Assembly (NCBI GenBank): GCA_021373255.1
Contig: JAJFTD010000017.1
Coordinates: forward strand, 1-37,117
DNA from: a bacterium
GTDB lineage: Bacteria > Armatimonadota > UBA5829
Length of the DNA: 37,117 bases
Reading direction: 5' to 3'
Below, piece by piece: positions 8,297 through 14,731 of this stretch. Under the pieces are notes generated by a model, which ran no database searches, was not told the origin of the DNA, and saw nothing but the letters and a program-made list of their open reading frames with translations. Position 1 is the first letter of the stretch. Each line of letters starts with the position of its first letter. The translations under genes were made by a program, and so were the position numbers.

Positions 8297-8749
8297 TTAG
8301 TTGGCGTAAGGTGTGGGTCCGCGATTAAGTGGGATGTCGAAAACCACGGTTAGTGTTTGAGTATTGGCCGAGATAAGGCAGTTGAACTGTATTGCGGTAT
8401 GCTTGTGAAGAGTAGTGCCGGTAGAGACAGCACCCACATTCAACAAACGTTTCGTCGGATTATGTGTGTTTGCTCGTCTGCCAAGCAGAACTGGTCTTCC
8501 ATTAAGTGTATAGCATGAGACGAATTCAAGTGAATTCTTGCCCGCTTCTGGTGTGGGATCTTCGATCACCCGCGCTCTATAGCTGGATTCAATGATCGTG
8601 CGATTGGGCTGTGAGCTAGTTATAGAAGATCTTAGGCACCCAGTATCTGCTTGAGCCTGGTACGCACGCGATGGCAGCGCCCAACCGATGGACACCACCG
8701 CCGCAACCACGGGAATGGTTAATAGAAGTATCCTATGCAGTTTTCGCAT
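8297..8749 (-). CDS. Secreted hypothetical protein
   Basis: A 150-residue protein with a Sec-type signal peptide (MRKLHRILLL, a hydrophobic core VVAAVVSIGWAL, cleavage likely near SRAYQA). The mature part is polar with probable beta strands and three Cys (about residues 38, 79 and 124). Start is ATG 8749 with an excellent AGGAGGG 5 nt upstream. No recognisable domain. It diverges from the DUF951 gene and is separated from the STAS gene by 122 bases, so it is probably transcribed alone. Confidence 0.75.
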   Translation of the reverse strand: MRKLHRILLLTIPVVAAVVSIGWALPSRAYQAQADTGCLRSSITSSQPNRTIIESSYRARVIEDPTPEAGKNSLEFVSCYTLNGRPVLLGRRANTHNPTKRLLNVGAVSTGTTLHKHTAIQFNCLISANTQTLTVVFDIPLNRGPTPYAN

Positions 8750-8945
8750 GTGGACCCTCCTGTACGCACATTAGGCCGGTATTACCGGATAGGTGCCTAC
8801 CAGCCCAGGACTCTAGAGTGACATTATAGTTATGCTTACACTAAGGCTATCATACCGCAGTAGCATGAGTAAGTCAAACCTTCGTGGGCAGGGCTTTAAG
8901 AAAGGAATGTGGAAACATAAGCGCACTTTGAGTTACAATGTCTGC

Positions 8946-9125
8946 ATGCAGACCGGGGATATTGCAGTTATGCGCAAGCCGCATGCTTGCGGCTCCACAG
9001 AATGGGAAATAGTAAGGGTAGGGGCGGACGTCGGCTTGAAATGCCTGAAGTGTGGGCATAAGGTGATGCTCGAACGCGCCTACTTTAACAAGCGAGTGAA
9101 AGAGATCATCACTAAGGAACAGTGA
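8946..9125 (+). CDS. DUF951 small zinc-ribbon-like protein
   Basis: A 59-residue protein matching DUF951: GDIAVMRKPHACGSTEWEIV, then RVGADVGLKCLKCGHKVML and basic C-terminus. The CGS and CLKCGH cysteines probably bind a metal. The frame is open from 8832, but family members begin only a few residues before the GDIV-like strand, so I favour ATG 8946; ATG 8907 is the alternative. No good ribosome binding site precedes either. The stop codon (9123-9125) is one base before the DUF72 gene, so the two are a translationally coupled pair. Function of DUF951 is not established. Confidence 0.85.
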   Translation: MQTGDIAVMRKPHACGSTEWEIVRVGADVGLKCLKCGHKVMLERAYFNKRVKEIITKEQ

Positions 9126-9126
9126 T

Positions 9127-9852
9127 ATGTCGCGGCTATATTGCGGCACAAGTGGCTGGAACTACAAACACTGGCGGCAGCGCTTTTATCCCGAAGGTCT
9201 CCCGCAGAGCAGGTGGCTGGAGTACTACAGCAGCCGGTTCGATACAGTTGAGATAAACAATTCATTCTACCGCTTGCCCGAACATTCGACATTCGAGAAA
9301 TGGCGTGAAAACTCACCTCAGGGGTTTACTTTTGCCGTCAAGGCCAGCCGATACCTCACACACATCAAAAAGCTAAAAGACCCGGAGGAACCGCTTGAGA
9401 GGCTGTTGGACCATTCCGCTGGTCTGGCTGAAAAGCGCGGACCTATACTATATCAATTCCCTCCCGGTTGGGCAATGGACCTGGACCGTCTTCGCTACTT
9501 CCTGAGCATCCTGCCCAGCAACGTCCGCCATGTGTTCGAGTTTCGCAACGACTCCTGGCATAATAACACAGTCTGGTCCCTCCTCTCAGACTACAATGTT
9601 GCCTACTGTGTAATGGATAGCCCATACCTGCCCATCCACTTCCGAACCACCACAAATTTCTCCTATATCAGAATGCACTCCGGCACCGAGCCCACCGGCG
9701 GCGACTACACGCCCGAATACCTCTCCGAGTGTGCCCGCCGTGTAGAGCAGATGCTTGGCGCGGGCGATGTCTATATCTACTTCAACAACGACTGGAACGC
9801 TTTCGCTGTATATAACGCTCTCCTCCTGCGCCAGCTTGTCCTGGGGGAGTAA
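9127..9852 (+). CDS. DUF72 (YecE-family) TIM-barrel protein
   Basis: A 241-residue protein with all the family landmarks: YCGTSGWNYKHW at the N-terminus, FYPEGLPQSRWLEYYSSRFDTVEINNSFYRLP, FTFAVKASRYLTHIKKLKDP, GPILYQFPPGW, VFEFRNDSW, and the C-terminal YIYFNNDWNAFAVYNA. DUF72 proteins are TIM barrels of unknown reaction; a phosphoesterase or sugar-related role has been suggested. Start is ATG 9127, one base after the DUF951 stop. Full length for the family. The 284-base spacer after it holds a REP-like element and no gene. Confidence 0.93.
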   Translation: MSRLYCGTSGWNYKHWRQRFYPEGLPQSRWLEYYSSRFDTVEINNSFYRLPEHSTFEKWRENSPQGFTFAVKASRYLTHIKKLKDPEEPLERLLDHSAGLAEKRGPILYQFPPGWAMDLDRLRYFLSILPSNVRHVFEFRNDSWHNNTVWSLLSDYNVAYCVMDSPYLPIHFRTTTNFSYIRMHSGTEPTGGDYTPEYLSECARRVEQMLGAGDVYIYFNNDWNAFAVYNALLLRQLVLGE

Positions 9853-9871
9853 TAAACAGTAGTACAACGTA

Positions 9872-9957
9872 AGCATGCTGAGCCTGTCGAAGCGTGCGGC
9901 TTCGAAGTGGTGTGTGATGAGATTTGACCGCACCTTTCGACGGTGCTCAAGATGCTG
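9872..9957. repeat. REP-like imperfect inverted repeat
   Basis: Left arm 9872-9892 (GCATGCTGAGCCTGTCGAAG) and right arm 9934-9957 (containing TTTCGACGGTGCTCAAGATGC) are imperfect reverse complements with about 40 bases between them. The core CTGAGCCTGTCGAAG is a very widespread bacterial intergenic repeat word (its complement is CTTCGACAGGCTCAG), typical of REP elements mobilised by RAYT transposases. No RAYT gene is in this window. Confidence 0.5.
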
Positions 9958-10136
9958 GGTTAGCTATCCCCAGTTTTGTTGCGCAATAATGGCCCTGCGA
10001 GTGTCTGAATCGGCTTTCCTCGTGCTGGTTCGTTGAACGTTTAGATAAATATGGGCGGGGGAAAGTAGACAGTGGATAAGGGCCTATAGGTACGAGCCAC
10101 TTGAGGCCTTGATCTGCAAAGCTAGGAGGGGTTCAC

Positions 10137-10745
10137 ATGGATGAGCGAGAACGCGAGAAAGAAGTGGGCTACAAGGGAGGAGCCTCCGAAGCCTATGCCG
10201 GCCCGCACCCCTACTACTATGAGCCCACGGTGACTGCGGTTACCGATATGGTAGTACCTGCGACCAGGATCCAATGGGGACCGGTATTCGCCGGTCTGTT
10301 GATTGCCCTCTCAACGACATTCCTTATGACCGCGTTGGGAGTTGGAATAGGGTTAAGTGCCACTGGTCTGGGTTATTGGGTTGTTGGCTTCGCTGCTCTT
10401 GGCCTATTTCTCGGTAGCATGTTTGCGGCAAGGACATCCAAGTCCGATATTGTGCCTGCGATCATGCACGGGGTGATTATTTGGGCACTGCTAATGTTGA
10501 TGGTATTGTTCGTTTCCGGTAATATTGGGGGATCTATCCTAGGTTCTCTGCTTGGATCGCAAAATGTTGCCCCTGGCGCTGCCGGAGCGAACGTGACCAG
10601 GATAGCGAGTAACTTCGGTTGGTGGTTCTTCGGCGGCTTCCTGATTCTTCTTGCCGCTTCTGTCCTTGGCGGAATTGTTGGTATGAACCCAGTCCGCCAT
10701 GAAGAAGTGGCTCCCGGACAGCCCCCAAGCACCACAAGACCGTAA
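10137..10745 (+). CDS. Four-helix integral membrane protein
   Basis: A 202-residue protein with a polar N-terminus (about 45 residues; MDEREREKEVGYKGG) followed by four hydrophobic segments at roughly residues 50-70, 78-98, 105-125 and 160-185, rich in Gly and Ala. A short proline-rich tail follows. The pattern of small Gly-rich helices (GVGIGLSATGLGYW, GGSILGSLLG) resembles TIGR04086/YrzE-like membrane proteins, but I cannot assign the family firmly. Start is ATG 10137, with AGGAGGGG about 6 nt upstream. It is monocistronic: a spacer precedes it and a bidirectional terminator follows. Confidence 0.8.
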   Translation: MDEREREKEVGYKGGASEAYAGPHPYYYEPTVTAVTDMVVPATRIQWGPVFAGLLIALSTTFLMTALGVGIGLSATGLGYWVVGFAALGLFLGSMFAARTSKSDIVPAIMHGVIIWALLMLMVLFVSGNIGGSILGSLLGSQNVAPGAAGANVTRIASNFGWWFFGGFLILLAASVLGGIVGMNPVRHEEVAPGQPPSTTRP

Positions 10746-10799
10746 TAATACTGATGCAACCCACGGCTGAATAAGCCGCGTGACTGACAAAATATAAAG

Positions 10800-10824
10800 G
10801 GGCCGGAGAAAACCCCTCCGGCCC
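10800..10824. terminator. Bidirectional intrinsic terminator
   Basis: A perfect 9-bp GC-rich stem (GGGCCGGAG 10800-10808 with CTCCGGCCC 10816-10824) has loop aaaaccc. A-rich sequence lies on its left and T-containing sequence on its right. It lies between two convergent genes, as expected for a shared terminator. Confidence 0.75.
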
Positions 10825-10849
10825 TTAATCTCAAATAATAGCGAGAAAG

Positions 10850-11644
10850 CTAATGATAATACCTGCCCTGCGGATCTCCCGGGAGATTGCTGAGGTCGAG
10901 CTGCCTAAGGGTCGATATGCCCATCGGACTTAGCTTAAATCCTCTTTCAGCCAGAGCGGGTTCTGGGTTTAGTGTCAGCTTTGTTTTGAATACAGCGTCT
11001 TCAACCGCTAGCGTTAGTATCTGTCGCAGTTGATAACTGTCTAGTGCGGCGATTGCTTCACGGGCATCATCGGCAATGTCGCCTTCAGGTTCCAATTCCA
11101 GAGCCAGCAGAAATGTTGGCATCGCTTGAGCGATTTCGCCTTTTTGCTGAAGTAGGACTGCTTTCTTGAAGTGGTGCGCGCAGTCCGTGGGTGCAAGCTG
11201 GATCAACTGGTTAGTGACTTCCAGCGCATCGTCGAGCATACCCTGTTGAAGGTAAGCGATTCCGAGGATGTCACGCGCCAGCAGGTTTCGCGGGGATCTC
11301 TTGAGGAGCCTGTTACTTGTCGATATGGCCTCATCATAACGGCCCATTTCCAGCAGAGTGCGGAGCAGCTGCTGCTGCATTGCGGAGTTTCGAGGGTCGA
11401 GTTCCACTACTTGTTGCATGGCTTCTATCGCTGGACCCATCATATTCTGTGCGCGATAGATGTTTACGAGCTGAATGCTCAACCTGGGGTCGTGCGGCCA
11501 TATTGCCATCGCCTCTTTGACACTTGCGATAGCTTCTTCATACATGCCGCGCTCTGCGAGTGAGCTCGCTCTCTTTACCAAACTGGTAACACGAGATGAG
11601 CCCGCTCTTCCACGTCCATTTTCTGTTGTATTACTCTCACGCAT
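10850..11644 (-). CDS. Tetratricopeptide-repeat protein
   Basis: A 264-residue soluble protein with at least four TPR units at about residues 20-190 (SLAERGMYEEAIASVKEAMA, NMMGPAIEAMQQVVELDP, LLEMGRYDEAISTSNRLLK, AYLQQGMLDDALEVTNQLI, VLLQQKGEIAQAMPTFLLA). The tail of about 70 residues has no recognised domain. No signal peptide or membrane helix; the first 18 residues are polar and Gly/Arg/Ser-rich. TPR arrays serve as protein-interaction scaffolds, and the partner is not evident. It is convergent with the membrane-protein gene. Confidence 0.88.
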   Translation of the reverse strand: MRESNTTENGRGRAGSSRVTSLVKRASSLAERGMYEEAIASVKEAMAIWPHDPRLSIQLVNIYRAQNMMGPAIEAMQQVVELDPRNSAMQQQLLRTLLEMGRYDEAISTSNRLLKRSPRNLLARDILGIAYLQQGMLDDALEVTNQLIQLAPTDCAHHFKKAVLLQQKGEIAQAMPTFLLALELEPEGDIADDAREAIAALDSYQLRQILTLAVEDAVFKTKLTLNPEPALAERGFKLSPMGISTLRQLDLSNLPGDPQGRYYH

Positions 11645-11767
11645 AGAAACCCCATCCGCAGCCGCCCGACTGTGCCACTACATGAGTTATGCGGCCCTCA
11701 TGCTTTTCCTGCATAAATCGTGCAAATCAGGTATTATTCGTTGCCTAAAGCGAGCGAGTTTCTTAAT

Positions 11768-11855
11768 CGCGAAAACGCGAAAGAGCGAAAACACGAAATT
11801 GAACAAAGAGATAACGTAAGTTGCTTCGGACTGCGAAGCTGCCGAAGCCGCCGGA
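11768..11855 (+). repeat. Octamer array plus 35-bp GC-rich module in spacer 11645-11994
   Basis: This 350-base spacer has no gene. At 11768-11799 four consecutive octamers (CGCGAAAA, CGCGAAAG, then AGCGAAAA and CACGAAAT) run in strict 8-nt phase, and decayed units continue to about 11815. Immediately after, 11821-11855 is a 35-bp GC-rich module able to fold on itself (GGCTTCGGC/GCCGAAGC-type complementarity). It is identical, in reverse complement, to 20962-20996, where it again sits next to the same type of octamer array. Confidence 0.75.
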
Positions 11856-11994
11856 CCCACAACGTGAACGGTAATAGCCAACGCGCAACGCATAACATTC
11901 CCCAACGTGTACAGAGACCGCGGGCCTTACCCCGCCTCGATCAATAAGAACAGGGCAACGCCCGCAGCCTCTCTTTGCGTGTGAGGACGACGAC

Positions 11995-12192
11995 TCAGCC
12001 ATCAAGTGCGCTGATTTGGGTTACACGCTCTAAACACACATCCTCAATATCGCCAATCAGATACGCTCCATACAATGGAACGAACGCGACATCCTGGATA
12101 CATAAATCCTTAGTGATCTCATCTCCGTGGCGGTCACGATATGTGACTGCGCAGTGGCGTCCCATATATTGCTTTGCATCAGGTATTCTCAC
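11995..12192 (-). CDS. Small conserved-looking hypothetical protein
   Basis: A 65-residue protein starting at GTG 12192 (VRIPDAKQYMGRHCAVTYRD), with GGAGGAGG 9 nt upstream. The sequence is protein-like: alternating charged and beta-strand residues ending DIEDVCLERVTQISALDG. The YMGRHCAVTYRDRHGDE and VPLYGAYLIGDIEDV segments suggest a small beta-barrel or SH3-like fold, but I do not recognise a family. The frame is open upstream to 12312, but that part is Arg-rich and lies before the strong ribosome binding site. No operon partner. Confidence 0.6.
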   Translation of the reverse strand: MRIPDAKQYMGRHCAVTYRDRHGDEITKDLCIQDVAFVPLYGAYLIGDIEDVCLERVTQISALDG

Positions 12193-12438
12193 TTCGGTTA
12201 GCCTCCTCCGGCGCCGCCTCCATGGTCTCGACATGCGGCAGAGTATTATTTGGCTGACTCTTACCGCCGTCGTGCCCTTGGGAGGGTTACCGGGCCACCG
12301 GAGGATTGTCATTGATCAAAACCCGCATCGAAACCCAGAGCCTATCGGACTCACCGTGAGGACATCTGAGTGCCGAGAGTTAGCAGTCCCTGATCACTAA
12401 CAACTTCATTCCAAGCGGCCCGGTAAACTTAACTACAT

Positions 12439-12609
12439 TTACTTTGGGCGCACAAGCAAGCATTGCTTGCCGTCACAGTAGTTATGCCTTGCATCTCTAA
12501 TATGATGTGCTGTGTGTAATACCTGTTTACAAGAGTCGCATAAGCCATTATACTTAATCAGGAAGCGGCGCGAAGTGAGCGTCGCTTTAACTACGTTTTG
12601 GAGGCTCAT
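12439..12609 (-). CDS. Possible Cys/His-rich small protein
   Basis: A 56-residue reading from ATG 12609 has a pattern that could bind zinc: CDSC, then HTAHH, then RHNYCDGKQC near the C-terminus. The ribosome binding site is weak (GTGAG), and the 5' end faces the start of ftsY on the opposite strand. It could be a real small zinc-binding protein or a chance reading. I see nothing else in the neighbouring spacer 12193-12438. Confidence 0.3.
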   Translation of the reverse strand: MSLQNVVKATLTSRRFLIKYNGLCDSCKQVLHTAHHIRDARHNYCDGKQCLLVRPK

Positions 12610-12618
12610 CAGTCTCAC

Positions 12619-13503
12619 ATGCGGTTGTTCAAAGGTATATTCAGCAAAGTCGATCAGCTTCTGACGGGTCGTCGCCCAGTAGACGACGAGCTTTTCGACG
12701 AACTCGAGGAACTGCTCATCCAGGCGGACTTGAGCATACATACATCTACAAAACTGGTCGATTCACTGCGTGAAGCGGCGCGAAGGGAGAGGCTAAAGGA
12801 GTCCGACGAGATCAAGGATCGCCTGAAGACTCTGCTGGTTCAGATACTTGCCGAGGGCGATGGTCACGGTATAGAGCTGCCTACCGAGCGCCCTGCGGTT
12901 TACCTGTTTGTTGGTGTGAACGGTGTAGGCAAGACCACCACTATCGCTAAACTCGCTTACAGATTTAAGAAATCGGGCATGCGGGTGATACTCTCCGCAG
13001 CGGATACTTTCCGTGCGGCAGCCATAGATCAGCTAGAAATATGGGCGAACAGGGTGGGGGTAGAAATTATCAAACACCAGCACGGTGCAGACCCCGGCGC
13101 GGTGGTTTTTGATTCCATTCAGGCCGCACTTGCTCGCAAGGCTGATGTTGTATTGGTAGATACGGCTGGGCGGCTGCACAACAAGACTAATCTTATGGAA
13201 GAACTTAAAAAGGTTGGCAGGATTGTGCAAAAGGCGCTCGGTCGAGATCCTGACGAGGTGATTCTCGTTCTCGATGCCACCACCGGCCAGAACGCCGTTA
13301 CTCAAGCCAGGGAATTTATGAACGTGGTTCCGCTTACGGGTATTGCGCTCTCGAAGATCGACGGCACTGCCAAGGGCGGAATAGTGGTAACTATCAAGGA
13401 CGAGCTCGGATTGCCTATTAAGCTGGCTGGATCGGGCGAACAGCTTGATGATTTGGATGACTTCCGGCCACAGGACTTTGTGGAGGCGCTCTTTGGTGAG
13501 TAG
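12619..13503 (+). CDS. ftsY: Signal recognition particle receptor FtsY
   Basis: A 294-residue SRP GTPase of the NG-domain type: it delivers ribosome-nascent chain complexes with Ffh to SecYEG at the inner membrane. The N domain (helical) is about residues 1-85. G-domain motifs are GVNGVGKTT at 99-107, DTFRAAAIDQLE at 129-140, DTAGR at 181-185, SKIDGTAKGG at 245-254, and the C-terminal GSGEQLDDL. The long acidic A domain of E. coli FtsY is absent, as in many bacteria. I use ATG 12619; the longer reading from TTG 12598 adds seven residues. The ribosome binding site GAGG is unusually far (about 14 nt). It ends one base before the glycosyltransferase gene, so the two are coupled. Confidence 0.97.
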   Translation: MRLFKGIFSKVDQLLTGRRPVDDELFDELEELLIQADLSIHTSTKLVDSLREAARRERLKESDEIKDRLKTLLVQILAEGDGHGIELPTERPAVYLFVGVNGVGKTTTIAKLAYRFKKSGMRVILSAADTFRAAAIDQLEIWANRVGVEIIKHQHGADPGAVVFDSIQAALARKADVVLVDTAGRLHNKTNLMEELKKVGRIVQKALGRDPDEVILVLDATTGQNAVTQAREFMNVVPLTGIALSKIDGTAKGGIVVTIKDELGLPIKLAGSGEQLDDLDDFRPQDFVEALFGE

Positions 13504-13504
13504 T

Positions 13505-14242
13505 ATGGGAAGCGAATCGCGGCCTTATCTCAGCCTGGTGATTCCGGCTTACAATGAGGAAAAGCGTATCGCGTCCACGTTAAGCTCTGTGCAGTCGTTT
13601 ATGGATTCATTCGGCCAGTCCTACGAGTTGATAATCGTTGACGACGGGAGCACCGACAGTACTCTTGATGAAGTACGCAGGATGGTGTCGGGCGATGGTG
13701 TAGTCAGGGTTGTGAGCTACATTCCGAACCGGGGCAAAGGTTATGCTGTCCGGCAGGGAGTGATCGCGTCACGCGGGGAGTATATAGCCTTTTCCGACGC
13801 TGATCTCTCCGCGCCGATAGACCAGCTTGTGAAGTTGTTCGATGCTATAAAAAGTGGTTATGATGTGGCGATAGGGTCGCGTGCTGCCGATGGTGCCGAG
13901 ATTCCGGTTCATCACCCGCTTTACCGGGAACTGGGTGGCAAGGCGTTGAACATGGTGATTCAAGCCCTGGCGGTTCCGGGAATAAAGGATACGCAGTGCG
14001 GGTTCAAGCTGTTTAGGGGCATTGTTGCAAAAGATATATTTTCCAGGTGTTTCATCGACGGCTGGGGCTTCGACATTGAGGTGTTGTATATTGCCAGGAA
14101 GTTGGGCTATTCCATCGCCGAAGTGCCGGTAAAATGGAGCCATGCAGAGGGTTCCAAAATCCACCCATTCTCGGCCGGGGTAAAAGTGATGCAGGACATA
14201 ATCCGCATACGCACTCATAACTACGGCCCAAAGCAGATATAG
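13505..14242 (+). CDS. GT2 family glycosyltransferase (dolichyl-phosphate glucosyltransferase-like)
   Basis: A 245-residue GT-A fold glycosyltransferase: LSLVIPAYNEEKRI nucleotide-binding start, IIVDDGSTDST, GYAVRQGV, the metal-binding DAD in AFSDADLSAPI, GSRAADGA, and DTQCGFKLFR. This is the pattern of eukaryotic ALG5-like and bacterial polyprenyl-phosphate glucosyltransferases, which load a lipid carrier at the cytoplasmic membrane face. There is no C-terminal membrane pair, so it probably associates peripherally. Start is ATG 13505, one base after the ftsY stop, with GGTGAG just upstream inside ftsY. A frame extension upstream to 13445 is overlap only. Pairing with ftsY suggests co-expression, not a shared mechanism. 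Confidence 0.9.
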   Translation: MGSESRPYLSLVIPAYNEEKRIASTLSSVQSFMDSFGQSYELIIVDDGSTDSTLDEVRRMVSGDGVVRVVSYIPNRGKGYAVRQGVIASRGEYIAFSDADLSAPIDQLVKLFDAIKSGYDVAIGSRAADGAEIPVHHPLYRELGGKALNMVIQALAVPGIKDTQCGFKLFRGIVAKDIFSRCFIDGWGFDIEVLYIARKLGYSIAEVPVKWSHAEGSKIHPFSAGVKVMQDIIRIRTHNYGPKQI

Positions 14243-14252
14243 CTTGTGATTT

Positions 14253-14309
14253 CCGGACACCCGGACGCCGGACATAAGACGCAAGACTCCCAGACACGGG
14301 ACGCTTGAC
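14253..14309. repeat. Degenerate 7-8-nt array with (C)GGAC core
   Basis: GGAC, AGAC or TGAC recurs at 14255, 14263, 14270, 14277, 14284, 14292, 14299 and 14306. The steps are 7 or 8 nt, and CCGGAC is the best-conserved unit. The array abuts the rpsO promoter. A sister array lies at 24651-24683. Confidence 0.6.
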
Positions 14310-14318
14310 TTCTTTTAT

Positions 14319-14348
14319 TTGACAGGTCTTTCTCGTTTGTGGTACACT
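14319..14348 (+). promoter_or_regulatory. Sigma-70 promoter of rpsO-pnp
   Basis: A perfect -35 TTGACA (14319-14324), an 18-nt spacer and -10 TACACT (14343-14348) lie about 95 bases before the rpsO start and just ahead of the leader hairpin. Confidence 0.75.
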
Positions 14349-14364
14349 AACGCGTAGAAGTCGG

Positions 14365-14423
14365 AATGCAAAAGCCGAGCTGCGCCTGGATGCCACGGCG
14401 TATGCTTGTAAGGCTTTTGCATT
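14365..14423 (+). promoter_or_regulatory. Structured leader RNA of rpsO (putative S15 autoregulatory element)
   Basis: A perfect 12-bp stem (AATGCAAAAGCC 14365-14376 with GGCTTTTGCATT 14412-14423) closes a 35-nt region that contains a second short helix (CGCC with GGCG). It is followed by a T-rich stretch and then GGAGG (14431-14435) of rpsO. In other bacteria S15 binds structured leaders of its own mRNA to repress translation, and those structures differ between phyla. The stem could alternatively be an attenuator. No sequence match to a known leader class is claimed. Confidence 0.6.
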
Positions 14424-14444
14424 TTGATTTGGAGGTGCGATTAG

Positions 14445-14714
14445 TTGACGCTTGTAAAGGATAAAAAAACCGAGTTAATCAGCGAGTATAAGCAGCATGA
14501 TGGCGATACCGGATCGCCCGAAGTTCAGATAGCTCTGCTTAGTGCCCGAATAAACCAGCTTACCGAACATCTGAAGGAGCATAAGAAAGATCACCACTCC
14601 CGAAGAGGTTTGCTGATGATGGTTGGGCAGCGCAGGCGGTTGCTGAACTACCTAAGCAATAAGGACATCACCCGGTATCGTGAGGTCATTGCCAGGCTAG
14701 GTATTAGACGGTAG
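14445..14714 (+). CDS. rpsO: 30S ribosomal protein S15
   Basis: 89 residues, exactly the family length. Landmarks are [40 protein letters not shown] and [17 protein letters not shown], ending in RLGIRR. It binds 16S rRNA in the central domain of the small subunit. The start codon is TTG 14445, supported by GGAGG 9 nt upstream and the expected N-terminal length. A weak start plus a structured leader fits autoregulated translation. pnp follows after 17 bases, the common rpsO-pnp operon. Confidence 0.98.
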   Translation: MTLVKDKKTELISEYKQHDGDTGSPEVQIALLSARINQLTEHLKEHKKDHHSRRGLLMMVGQRRRLLNYLSNKDITRYREVIARLGIRR

Positions 14715-14731
14715 GAGACAACGTATACGGA

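Noticed and set aside
11975-12400. 141-residue plus-strand reading
   Set aside because: Covers the minus-strand small gene at 11995-12192, which has a strong ribosome binding site; the plus reading has none.
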